This document shows, piece by piece, positions 21,439-31,447 of a DNA stretch of 64,000 bases (position 1 is the first letter of the stretch; each line of letters opens with the position of its first letter). The DNA lies in contig CM032232.1 in NCBI GenBank assembly GCA_019009955.1, positions 70,736,501 to 70,800,500 on the forward strand, written 5' to 3'. This stretch comes from Riptortus pedestris. Its lineage: Eukaryota; Arthropoda; Insecta; Hemiptera; Alydidae. The translations under genes were made by a program, and so were the position numbers. The notes under the pieces are model-generated. The model had not been told where the DNA came from. It was given only the letters and a program-made list of their open reading frames with translations, and ran no database searches.

Positions 21439-23278
21439 TAAAATTTTAAACTTTAATAAGTTTTAGTCATTCGCAGTATATTTTTTATCGAACGTGAAAG
21501 CGATTTCAGACTACTTAGATCCTAGTGTAGATAAAATCTACACTCATCTTTTCAAGGATATAACAGTTTAGAGACTTGACGTGCCCAATTGAGCAATTCA
21601 AATTATTAAGCTTCTAATTCAGTGGGCTAAGGATGAATAAATTAACACAATTTATAAGGTCCGCTATCATAGATCAGAAATTCGGTCAATGTAGGCACTT
21701 GGTTACTCTGAATAAGTATACACGAGTCTGGAAAAATTTATGCGTCAGAACGGTTTCTTAAGCAACCTAGTTAGATGCCTGAATAGAATTTACTCTTGAA
21801 ATGTGTTAAAATAGTCTAATTGAATCCAGCACATCAAAAAACAGTCTGAAAGTTGCTTTGACTCTATGATAGCACATATTTAGCAATGCACAACGTGCCT
21901 TTGACAAAATGAATCCCATTTGTTTATGTAATCTAGTCACCTTAAATATCCCGCTACTCACGGGATAAATGTGAATTTTATTCAATTATATAACGAACAT
22001 CATCAAGGATATTTGAACGTCAAATTTATTCTTATACACTCATTGGTCATTCTCTTAGAATTTTCTACAATGCGTTTGCACATTGAATAATAGCGGTCCG
22101 CTCTTCAGAATGTATTTATCTTTACATTTATGATCTGAAAATGGGAATTAAAAAAATGTATATACATGCAATCATTTAAACATGTGTCTGCATTTATGTA
22201 AAAATAAATAATATTTTCTGATGACCAGTGCCATGTTGTAACAAGTGTTTCAGCAAAGAAAATAGATCAACCATATTATTGTTTTTGATGTGGCTAATTT
22301 CTCTAGCACTTTTAATATTTTATTCACGTTTTTTATAATTAATTTTTCATTATCAAAATTTGATTGTAACGTAATTACGAAAAGTATGTAATAATGGAAT
22401 TTATAATAACTATAATTCCCTTTTTATTTCTACTTACCTATTATTTTCTCTCATTTATTTTATTTTTTCATATGTTTGCATTACTATTTTTTTTTGCTAT
22501 GTTTCTCTTTTACTGAATGCGCTCTATTGGCAAAATTACTTATAAATTGTTAAAATTTCGTGATTCGTAATAATTAGGTTGACATATGTGAAATTAAATA
22601 TCGTTTTTATATATGTTCTTTATTTATTTATTTTCATTACTCTAATATTTCCACAATATCGTTTGCAACAAAAAAAACAGGTATGGCTATGAACAGTTTC
22701 AGGAAACACCTTAATCCACAGTTTACACCTTTTCTCTTTTTCCGTTATTCTTTTTGCTGTTCCTTTTCTGAGCGCACCTGACCTGAATCGCCGGTGATGT
22801 GAATCAAAAATTATTAAATAAATAAAATAATAATAAAGTTTATTTTATTATTTTAAAAATTTAAGTTGTTTTTTCTATATGGGACTATTTTTTTTAAAGA
22901 GTTTCCTTTAAGTATTCCTCTAAATTATGTAAGGAAGTTATGTTTGACTGGTTGGACTTATGTTTGAGTGGTTTATTTTCGAATATACTTTAGCTATTTT
23001 GAGGAAACATTTAAAACCAATTATAATTATAGAACAAAATGCAAAGAGGTCGTCATTGTAATTTCATAAGATCCAAAAATTAGTTATGTATAAATTAATT
23101 TGAATATTATAATAGTTTTAATCTGAAATACTTCAAATTATATATAAATAAACTATAATTTATTTTCATTAAGTTTCAACAGGACGGTCTGTTTTAGCGG
23201 AAGTTTTCAGAAAGCAGACTAAAGCTAAAATTCTCTCTTTAATAATTAAACTGTTGCGGAAATTCAAAACTCAATATT
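21439..23278. other. No gene seen; possible LINE 3' remnant near 22780-22845
   Basis: AT-rich DNA without coding signal. GGTGATGTGAATC followed by AAATAAATAAA at about 22790-22830 resembles the 3' end of the LINE at 29870-29920 (TGATGTGATGTCC, AAATAAATAAAT), so a decayed LINE tail is possible. Confidence 0.35.
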
Positions 23279-23290
23279 TAATTTTGTTAC

Positions 23291-23532
23291 AGATTAATCA
23301 GAAACACATTTTTGAGGCTCCTCATAATTTATTTTTTACAAACTCTGCCGATACCCTCTAGGGGGAGTTGAACCCAGTAGCATCCCCATAGGCTTGCCCT
23401 ACACATTGAGGATGGGAATTTAATTCCGGAAAGAGCTAAGTGTTTGTAAAAATAAATTGTGAGGAGCCACCAAAAAGTGTTTCTGATTAACTTGATTCAT
23501 CAACCTCACCACCAGCTGAAAATACAAATGAG
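23291..23532 (+). mobile_element. Hairpin retroposon 2
   Basis: A 242-bp element between perfect 12-bp direct repeats TAATTTTGTTAC (23279-23290 and 23533-23544). Inverted arms TTAATCAGAAACAC...GAGGCTCCTCA and their complement lie near the two ends. A decayed core (TTGAGGA 23406-23412, short stem, GAAA 23429-23432) sits in the second half. It ends CCTCACCACCAGC then GAAAATACAAATGAG, matching the end of hairpin retroposon 1. Confidence 0.7.
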
Positions 23533-23656
23533 TAATTTTGTTACCTTTGTTAAGGGCTGCTATCTTTGTTAATCAAATATGCTTTTATATAGTTATCTTG
23601 TGTGGTATAAAGTATTATTTTTTAATAGAACCGGTTTTTAAAAACAATAGTGTAAC

Positions 23657-23896
23657 GGAAGGATCAAAAAGGTCAAACACCTCCACTCTTAATACTTCTT
23701 TACGGGCCGAGAGGCCAACGGGGGTCTCGCCGGAGATGTCGGCTCAATAGGGACCAACTCTAGAGCACTGATGATGGGACGGTTCGCCCCGAAAGTACTT
23801 TGCCTGTAATAAAGAAGTATTAAGAGTGGAGGTGTTTGAACTTTTTGATCCTTCCGTTGACGATGGACCTCCACCAGCCAGCACAAATCCAGAGGG
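23657..23896 (+). mobile_element. Hairpin retroposon 3 with well-kept hammerhead-like core
   Basis: A 240-bp element between perfect 13-bp direct repeats ACAATAGTGTAAC (23644-23656 and 23897-23909). The 49-bp inverted arms (starting AACGGAAGGATCAAAAAG and its complement, ending near TTCCGTT) differ at one base. The middle is GC-rich. CTGATGA (23768-23774) and GAAA (23791-23794) enclose a short stem, and AATAAAG follows at about 23818. The end, CCTCCACCAGCCAGCACAAAT, resembles the CCTCACCACCAGC end of the other two. Confidence 0.7.
23768..23794 (+). ncRNA. Hammerhead-like core in hairpin retroposon 3
   Basis: CTGATGA, T, then GGGACG paired with CGCCC (one A/C mismatch), C, and GAAA. The canonical hammerhead has CUGANGA-stem II-GAAA; the additional T matches the other copies in the window. 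Confidence 0.45.
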
Positions 23897-24299
23897 ACAA
23901 TAGTGTAACTTGGAAACCATGAACAAGATTATGTTATTGTTCTTGCAATGTTGTTTAAGATCTGACACATTGCACTTTATTTTGTTGTTAGTGTGAAGTT
24001 AAATGGTTAACTCATTTTATTACGTAGGCATATTATAGATAAGAGAGTACATTATAAGCCTACTCTAATAATACAGTAGTAAAATATACCCTGGAGTAAC
24101 ACCAGAGGTCTGTGCCAATGGAATTCCCCGAGGGTTTTCCTTGCCAGAAGCAGGCATCCACTTGTAGACACTCTGTGATAATAGCACTTTACTAATCAGC
24201 TGATTACCGATATATATCATCACTATCAGTATATCAACCAATAAGAATAGTGGACACACTTATTTTGGCTGAAGGTAAACAAAGCCTTCTCCGCGGTAT

Positions 24300-24400
24300 A
24301 TTAGCAGGTTTTCCGTAGGGGAATTCAGCAATTGATGTTATGTTGATAAAGCGGTTTTCGAAAAATACGTCCAAATGTCAAGATGACGAAAATTAGGTCC
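24300..24400 (+). mobile_element. HINE-like repeat, left-end remnant
   Basis: TTAGCAGGTTTTCCGTAGGGG, then GATAAAGCGGTTTTCG, a shortened GTCCAAATGTC and GATGACGAAAATTAGGTCCG. The rest of the repeat is absent. Confidence 0.6.
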
Positions 24401-24787
24401 GAAGAAATAATAATAATTCAGAAAACAATTTTGGAAGTTGAGAAAATATTTTGGCCTAAGATATAAAAGAAAATATTTTGAGTTAAGATTTGTCATAACT
24501 TCAGAATTGAAAGATCTGTACAAATTAAATCAGCCAAATTTACAGACACTCTTATTTCTACAAACGGACTTGTGCCTACAAATACAGTCAAAAGGGCAAA
24601 ATACTTAAATTTACTGGACGAGATAATTAGGCACTCAAAAATCTATATTATTTTAGACACTGCTAGGATAGTAAGGAATTTCATGGATACCCTATAAAGT
24701 GACCCTTTTTACCGGTAAGATAAATATTCACTAGGTAAAAATACCCAAGAAACCGAGAATGCCCTCCCTCAATGATATATAGAATTT

Positions 24788-25148
24788 GTGAGATACCGAT
24801 ATTTAAACATTTGTTTGTAAATCTTAAGATCAAGTTCGTTTACGGATGAAATCCATACCAGTTGGAGGAGTTGGTAAAGAGGGGGGAATTTCAAAAAATA
24901 AAGTGTAAATTTTTTTTTTCTTTTTTTTTTTTTCTTTGTTATAAATTGGTTCGAAAAATTGTAAGGAAACAATGTTATTGCAAATTTAATGTTCTATAAA
25001 TGTTGGCATATATGTACATGTTTTCTCTATCTTCAATATTAACCGAGATATTGGCATTTTTTTAGATTTTAACCTTAGTACACCCTCATTCCAACTCATG
25101 TCATATTAGCATATCATTTATATATCATGAAGCCCTTTATTTAAAGCC

Positions 25149-25150
<2 letters not shown>
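24788..25150 (+). mobile_element. HINE-like repeat, variant 2, middle part
   Basis: GATACCGATATTTAAACATT, GATCAAGTTCGTTTACGG, a T-rich tract, TTGCAAATTTAATGTTC and the variant-2 block up to AAGCCCTTTATTTAAAGCCC. It ends in a (TA)n tract (25153-25197). No ends preserved. Confidence 0.7.

Positions 25151-25152
<2 letters not shown>

Positions 25153-25197
<45 letters not shown>
25153..25197. repeat. (TA)n microsatellite
   Basis: About 45 bp of TA at the broken end of the preceding HINE-like copy. Confidence 0.95.
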
Positions 25198-25200
<3 letters not shown>

Positions 25201-25714
25201 TTTTCTATATACAATTAAACGTTTAAGTCCGTTTACAATAACATCTGAAGAGTATAATACATAACTTGCCATAATATAACAACCTTTAATACATATCAAT
25301 CTATAACATATCGAAAAATAATATAGATATATCAATTATAGGAAATGGTCTTAATTTAGTTTCCCGAGCCCTTTTTCACTTTATCAGTATGCATTCCGAT
25401 TCCCGTGTGAAAGGCTAATAAATTAATCGGCGATCAGTGTTGTTTTGAATTGCATACCAAAATATCCAGGCAGTTTGAATTATAATAAAGAATGCCCATA
25501 TCTATTATGAGGACTTTCCGTAATATATCTTTTCGTTGAACTGTAAAAGAAGATTTATGGAGCATTATCGAAGTATAATTTTATTGTAGACCGAATCTTT
25601 TCAATTTCGCAACTATAAAATTGTACATTATACTTAACATACAATAATTGGACATAAAGTTTAGGCCATACTACAAACAACATTTGACATCAAACAATTA
25701 AACTTGATAATTAT
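25198..25714. other. No gene seen
   Basis: AT-rich unique sequence. Confidence 0.5.
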
Positions 25715-26050
25715 TGTAGGCCCAGCGGAGCGTATACTGGTGATAATATTGGCTGACGAGATCACACAAATCCTTGGTCCTTTGCGCACAAACACCCATC
25801 AGCAGGGGAGCATTTCAAACAGAAGGCCTGCCACCACTGCAAACACTGTCTAATGACTCGGCCGGGCTTTGTGGAACGGACAAACTGACAGACGAACCGA
25901 CAACTTGGGATTTGCTAGCAAATAGAGTGAACCAAACGGAAGGCTTGTTAGAGCAAGACAAGGCCCTTGGCCGTTCTTCCGAGTGGCTGGTTAGGCTCTG
26001 TGTTTGGATCGCTCCGGCGGATATAGTTCTCACCCTTTATATATACCTCT
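25715..26050 (-). promoter_or_regulatory. GC-rich island with TATA box on the minus strand, possible LTR or promoter
   Basis: A sharply bounded block of near-balanced base composition. The minus strand has GGTATATATAAAGGG at about 26031-26045. It ends with GGGCCTACA at about 25714-25722, a TG...CA-like border. A 92-codon frame on plus (25774-26052) has no ATG and no recognised domain. A matching opposite border and target duplication were not found, so an LTR is only a possibility. Confidence 0.25.
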
Positions 26051-26197
26051 GAAACCATTTCTAAAAATAGCAATCCAAAAGCAAACAATAATAACATAAA
26101 GAACTACCACTCTCATTTATATACATGAAAATATGTCATTCAAAACTAAGAGAATAAAATTACAAACAAAATCGATTCTCAACTCAAACTGTTTTAC

Positions 26198-26467
26198 AAA
26201 AAAGTCCAAATGCTGTGTAGACTAAGAAGATTTCCCACGTAGTGGAGTATGAAACGCACAAGATCTCTTTCCACTTATTCTCCTGTAGACGCCTATGTAA
26301 AATGAAGTAATTTATGACCTAGACATGAGATATAGTGCGGAATATCAAGTGAAAATCGAATGAAGTGGGGGTTCACCAAAGGTTGAACAGAACGAAGTTC
26401 TGCTTAATATTCCAGTAAGAGATGTATAAGTTCACTAGCTGATTTCACTTGAAGGAAATCTGCTAAT
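26198..26467 (-). mobile_element. HINE-like repeat, decayed, internally deleted
   Basis: AAAAAAGTCCAAATGCTGTG (altered stem-loop end), AAGAAGATTTCCCACGTAG, and at the other end GCTGATTTCACTTGAAGGAAATCTGCT. The middle is reduced to remnants. Confidence 0.6.
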
Positions 26468-26827
26468 ATAATGGAACGCATTAACAAAGGATGTACAGAA
26501 TGCTAGGTCTAATGAAGGTAACATTTCTCTCTCCTCAATGAAATTTAAATTCATGGAAAATTAAAAATGCTGCACTTGTATAATTAGCTTGTTTTTTTTT
26601 TTCTTTATGCGAGTCAAAATACCACACATCGTTTTTTAGGTGAATTCTAGCCCCTCCATTGTTGACAATAGCGTGCCTTCAATTTGTGAGAGTATCGACT
26701 ACTTGTCTTTTTCCTACTTATGTCACTGACGCAGAGTTAACGAGTTCATGGAGGCTGACTTAAAAAGAAAACTCAATTCAGGGGAAAGGGGGGTGCTTTC
26801 TAGTCTTGGGATATAAAATACAAATTA

Positions 26828-26865
<38 letters not shown>

Positions 26866-26972
26866 GAAAGATATTCCTGAAATACGTGGGGCTGTTTATT
26901 TTCTTCAGCCTGAGCCATAATAGGTCTGGAAAATAATTACTTCATATCAGTAAGACACCATATCTGCATTTT
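26468..26972. other. No gene seen; poly(A) tract
   Basis: AT-rich sequence with a pure A run of over 30 at about 26829-26861. Nothing upstream of the run identifies it as a retroposon tail. Confidence 0.5.
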
Positions 26973-27107
26973 AGCAGATTTCCTTTAAGGGAAATCAGCT
27001 ATTGAGGTTGTACTCATGACGGAATTTTCGACATTTTTCTTCAAATGTCCATCGATCCTACGTAGTAGATGACGAAAATGAGGTCCGTTCAAAACTGTAT
27101 ATATATA

Positions 27108-27172
<65 letters not shown>

Positions 27173-27742
27173 CTGTTACCGCTCTAGCGGTCGCAATTAT
27201 TGTTTAATCCTTACCAAACTTCATATTTAAGCGTTTTATGTAAAAAGAAAGATCAAGTTCGTTAACGGCTGAAATCGGACCAGTTGGAGGGGGGGTTTAG
27301 AGCGGAGGATTTTCGAAAATTCGAAATATCTCCGTTACTATACGTCGGATCGAAAAATTATACAGAATCAATCTTATTACAAATTAAATTTACTATAAAT
27401 ATTGTTATATACATTTATTCTCTATCTTGAATATTAACCGAGATATTTGCATTTTTCAGTTTTCACCAAACCGCCACTTCTACTCATGTTACGTAAACAA
27501 TACTCTGATACATAATAAATCACATTATTGGAACTTTAAATACCAAAAATTGTATTCAAGAGATTTTTATTATACGAGATACATGCAAATATGTACTGGT
27601 GACTCCCCCCCCCCATCTTAAAGTTTTGGACTACTAAAATTTGATTGATTGAGATAACAATTATTCTGACTCATTATTAATTACAGTACTAGATATTGTA
27701 AATAGTTCTCAATAAAATTAATGTGTTATATTCTGATATATT

Positions 27743-27752
27743 TCAGTAATGT
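27743..27752. repeat. Left target-site duplication of the LINE
   Basis: TCAGTAATGT, repeated at 29921-29930 on the other side of the LINE. Confidence 0.85.
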
Positions 27753-29341
27753 CGTGGAGTGAGGAAAGCGGTCTATGGTTTTCCACCACAAAAACAAAAA
27801 CTGCCCTCTTCACTAAAAAACGATTGAAACCACCACCTTTATATCTGTACCAAAATAAAATACCATCAACAGACACAATAAAATTCTTAGGAGTAATCTT
27901 CGATAGAAAGATGACCTGGGTACCTCATATTAAAATGCTATCCCAAAAATGCAAAAAATCGCTTAATATACTGCGAGTTATTGGAAACACAAAATGGGGA
28001 GCAGATCGAAAAACTATGATGCTAGTATATCGCTCATATACGAGATCTATTTTAGATTATGGAAGTATAGTTTACTCGGGAGCCAAACCATCTATCTTAA
28101 AAATCCTTGAGGTCATCCAAAACACAGGCTTAAGATTAGCAACAGGTGCCTTTCGAACAACTCCAAGCATAAGCTTGTGTGCAGAAACCGGAGAACTTCC
28201 ATTAAATCATCGATATTCATATAATATCATGAAATACAGCATAACAACACTTTCCAGACAATCATGCCCTTACATTGAGTACATCACACAAAATCCAAAC
28301 ATGACTGATTATATTGAAAATCCCAATTCGCATAAACCCTATCACTTCAGACTGTTTCAAACGCTACTTACTTACAACATTACATTACCGAACATTTATC
28401 CCATACAACACAAAACAGCACCCTGGCAAACACATATACCAAAAACTAACTTCTCCCTTACAAAATTCAAGAAATCAAACCCACTCTCTTCCTTACACTA
28501 TAAACACGAGTACCGGAACATAATTACAGAAAACAGGACAGGGCTTTTCATATATACAGATGGTTCTAAATATGAAGGAAAATGTGGCTCAGCCACCATA
28601 GTAGGGAACCAAGTACTGACGTGTAGACTACCGGACGTATCAAGCAACTTCACTGCTGAATTACAAGGCTTACTTCTTGGACTGCAACACCTTACAAACG
28701 TACAACAAGACAACATTCATGTTTTTACTGACTCCTACAGTTCTATACAATCAATACTTGACCTTTACTCAACTCACCCACTCACGAAACAGCTTCAGGA
28801 ACTACTAACTAACTTACAAACACAGATGGGCAAAGTAATAACTATCCATTGGATACCAGGACATTCAGACATCACGGAAAATATTTTGATTGACAAACAT
28901 GCAAAATTAGCAACTGAACTTGACATGTTACACACTGATTACATCACAGGATACGATGCAATTAAACTCATTAAAAAAGAGGTCAGCCTAAAATGGGAAG
29001 CGGAATGGCATCTGACAGACACAAAACTACGAGAAATAAAAAACACTATTCGTGAATGGCTGTCCAGTAATCAGGATACTAGAAGAGAAGAAGTAGTCCT
29101 TGCTCGTTTGAGGCACGGCCATTCACGGATAACACACGGACACCTCATGACTAGGACTGAACCACCATTATGTACACTCTGCAATACACAACTGACTATC
29201 AAACACTTACTTACAGACTGCAGACTAATAACTGACAAGAACTTACCCACCAACCTATCTGAACTACTACACGACGACAGCCCATACATTACAGAAGTCA
29301 TGAAACACCTCAAAGACACACACATTTACAACCAGATATAA
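27749..29341 (+). CDS. LINE ORF2 C-terminal fragment: RT thumb, RNase H, zinc knuckle
   Basis: The 530-codon frame ends TAA at 29339-29341. The first ATG (27749) is created by the target site, so the natural protein was longer. Residues 1-150 hold the RT palm end and thumb (FLGVIFDRKMTWVPHI, SILDYGSIVYSGA); the catalytic RT residues lie in the lost part. RNase H spans about 265-385: YTDGSK, AELQGL, FTDSYSS and WIPGHSDITEN...IDKHAK, which keep the acidic residues. Near 430-490 come LARLRHGHSRITHGHL and a C-x2-C-x7-H-x4-C knuckle (LCTLCNTQLTIKHLLTDC). The RNase H would remove the RNA template during insertion. No stop or frameshift, but the copy cannot move by itself. Confidence 0.9.
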   Translation: MSWSEESGLWFSTTKTKTALFTKKRLKPPPLYLYQNKIPSTDTIKFLGVIFDRKMTWVPHIKMLSQKCKKSLNILRVIGNTKWGADRKTMMLVYRSYTRSILDYGSIVYSGAKPSILKILEVIQNTGLRLATGAFRTTPSISLCAETGELPLNHRYSYNIMKYSITTLSRQSCPYIEYITQNPNMTDYIENPNSHKPYHFRLFQTLLTYNITLPNIYPIQHKTAPWQTHIPKTNFSLTKFKKSNPLSSLHYKHEYRNIITENRTGLFIYTDGSKYEGKCGSATIVGNQVLTCRLPDVSSNFTAELQGLLLGLQHLTNVQQDNIHVFTDSYSSIQSILDLYSTHPLTKQLQELLTNLQTQMGKVITIHWIPGHSDITENILIDKHAKLATELDMLHTDYITGYDAIKLIKKEVSLKWEAEWHLTDTKLREIKNTIREWLSSNQDTRREEVVLARLRHGHSRITHGHLMTRTEPPLCTLCNTQLTIKHLLTDCRLITDKNLPTNLSELLHDDSPYITEVMKHLKDTHIYNQI

Positions 29342-29920
29342 CATTAAATAATATAATAATAATAAATAGACTGCAATAATATCCACTGGAGAAAAAATAA
29401 ATTACCGTATTTTTACCTACCTCTGTAGATTTTTTAACCTTTTTTATTGGTTTTTATAAGGTGGCTTTACCTCTACTATTTTAGAATCATTACAAGAAAA
29501 TGTGTGAATCGCTTAAATTGCGACACACCTAAATAAATAAATAAATATTAGAACTACACACATGCCACATGTATTAGATGCTTTTGTACACATGTATATA
29601 TTTATCCTGAACGAAAAAATTACGCCAAATATTAGAAAAAAGTATCATTTTCAGCCATTAATTTCCTACTGATCATCCACCAACTATACTCATCACTAAT
29701 TTTTTTATATATATTTTTTTTAATGTTTACATATAAAATGTTTATCTATTTCACGTTTGTTATTTGTCATTGTTTTTTTCTGGTATTTCTTATTGTTACT
29801 TCTTGTTATCTATTTTACTTTTGTTATTTAACAATTTGTTACTTTTGTTATTGAGCAATTTTTGAAAGGGCAAATCACCTTTGATGTGATGTCCATAAAT
29901 AAATAAATCAAATCAATCAA
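27753..29920 (+). mobile_element. 5'-truncated LINE (I/Jockey group) with intact frame
   Basis: A 2.17-kb insertion in a HINE-like repeat, bounded by 10-bp direct repeats TCAGTAATGT. It carries the end of ORF2 (RT thumb, RNase H, zinc knuckle), a ~580-bp 3' untranslated region and a tail of AAATAAATAAATCAAATCAA type. Truncation at the 5' side is typical of target-primed reverse transcription. The open 1.6-kb frame and perfect duplication indicate recent insertion. Confidence 0.9.
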
Positions 29921-29930
29921 TCAGTAATGT
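29921..29930. repeat. Right target-site duplication of the LINE
   Basis: TCAGTAATGT, identical to 27743-27752; the HINE-like repeat continues with TTTTCTTTCC. Confidence 0.85.
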
Positions 29931-30134
29931 TTTTCTTTCCGGTGTGAGGCGGGACCCGTTTGTTTACATTTCTAACCTAACGCTTCCTGTCGGCAGGCTA
30001 TTGAAATTGGATGAAACATTTCTTATTTCCGTTTGTATTTATTCACGGTGTTGTGTTAGCAGTATGTATATTTATCTATTACTAAACTTCACGAGGGAAA
30101 TCTGCTTAGTTTACGCAGCCCCTGCGTGACGGAC

Positions 30135-30830
30135 TTTTGTTTCTTTCGTGTATGTTTGTTTGTTTGTTTGTTTGTTTGTTACCTTTTCACGCATAAACGG
30201 CTGAACCGAATTTTATGAAACTTGGTATGTATATTACTACTAACCCAACTTAGACTTTAGGATATATTAATTTTCTCTGAGACGAACAGGAGTGGGGGTT
30301 ATAAGGGAAGCCTGAAATAAAAAATAGCGATATTTCGTTTTCTATTGGTTTTTCGGCAAATATGCACATCACAAAAGTTGTTTATTTTGTTATTTAGAGT
30401 AACTTTTGTTATATACACTATTGTCGTATACCTAAGTATAAATGAGTTATACGTTAAAACTTTAGCGGGCACTAACGGCTGAACCGAACTTAACAAAACT
30501 CGGTATGTCAATTAGCATTAATTCTTCCATGATTATAAGTTATATTAAACTTTTTAGGTTCGAACGGGAGGGGGGTTATAAGGGAGGCCTGAAATAAAAA
30601 TTCACCATATTTACATGTATAAGAGACGGGAAATATAAAAATATCGAAGACTGTGAAGCCTTATCGAACAAATAATTCTATTATTAGCAAATCCACGGCA
30701 AAGATGGGTATCAATCCTAAACACTGGGACGGGTAAATGTCAAAATATTGTGCAATGTAAAGCCTGCTAAAAAATACCATCACCATTCAGCCTCAAATGA
30801 ATTCCCGGGCGAAGCCGGGTATCTCAGCTA

Positions 30831-30831
<1 letters not shown>
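30135..30831 (+). mobile_element. Helitron copy 3 with hairpin and CTAG end
   Basis: Starts at TTTTGTTTCTTTCGTG, sharing its T run with the end of the HINE-like copy, so the first few bases (TCTGCA) are lost. It has a (GTTT)n tract, CACGCATAAACGGCTGAACC and AGGAGTGGGGGTTATAAGGG. The 3' end has hairpin CCCGG-GCGAAG-CCGGG (about 30803-30818), TATCTCAG, CTAG (30828-30831) and then TATATA. No protein frame. Confidence 0.85.

Positions 30832-30880
<49 letters not shown>
30832..30880. repeat. (TA)n microsatellite at Helitron 3' end
   Basis: TA tract starting at the base after CTAG, the same arrangement as at 3915. Confidence 0.95.
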
Positions 30881-30884
<4 letters not shown>

Positions 30885-31209
30885 AGAGTCCTCCTTATTT
30901 AAATAACGGCAAAAAACATTTAGCATGTCGTTAATACTAAAATCAATTGAACTAGGCAACAGTAAACTAACCTACCTTAACATTTACCATGCTCCACCAA
31001 GGTCATATCTTCAACCGGCATTTCCACACTCTTTTTATTTGTTGTACATAATATAATTATTTTTCATATTAATTAACAGCAATACGCCTGATATTTATAA
31101 ATTTCTAATTACAGAGAATTTCTTTTAAATTAAAAAAAAAAAAAAAATTACCAAAACCTTGTAATTGCAACCAGTTTTCTTTTAAACTTGTCAAGACAAT
31201 GAGATATTT

Positions 31210-31259
31210 AATATGACTCTAATTAACTTCCTTAATAGGAAGTTAATTAGGGTCATATT
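31210..31259. other. 22-bp hairpin
   Basis: Two 22-nt arms (31210-31231 and 31238-31259) pair with one mismatch around TTAATA. No flanking duplication or gene explains it; the surroundings 30881-31447 hold no recognisable gene and have A- and T-runs. Confidence 0.85.
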
Positions 31260-31447
31260 ACTAACTAATGTTGTATGGAGCAGAACGTTATATCAAGACA
31301 GTTTTATTTCGGCATGGTGTCAGATATCATACTCGAATATGAAATAGAAATATATCCAGTAAATTTTAGGTACCTTAGAAAAACCTCTAATAATTACGCA
31401 AATCCAAGGTGGTTGTTGGGTGTTTTTTTTTTTTTTTATAATCAAAT

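Larger units (their letters stand above)
26973..30138 (+). mobile_element. HINE-like repeat, variant 3, complete but split by a LINE
   Basis: Left end AGCAGATTTCCTTTAAGGG preceded by TTT, the left block, (TA)n (27100-27168), GTTACCGCTCTAGCGGTCG, the common middle and a C-run near 27610. The variant-3 block runs to 27752; after the LINE it resumes at 29921. It ends GAGGGAAATCTGCT, stem-loop ACGCAGCCCCTGCGT and GACGGACTTTT. Without the LINE it is about 1 kb. Confidence 0.85.
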
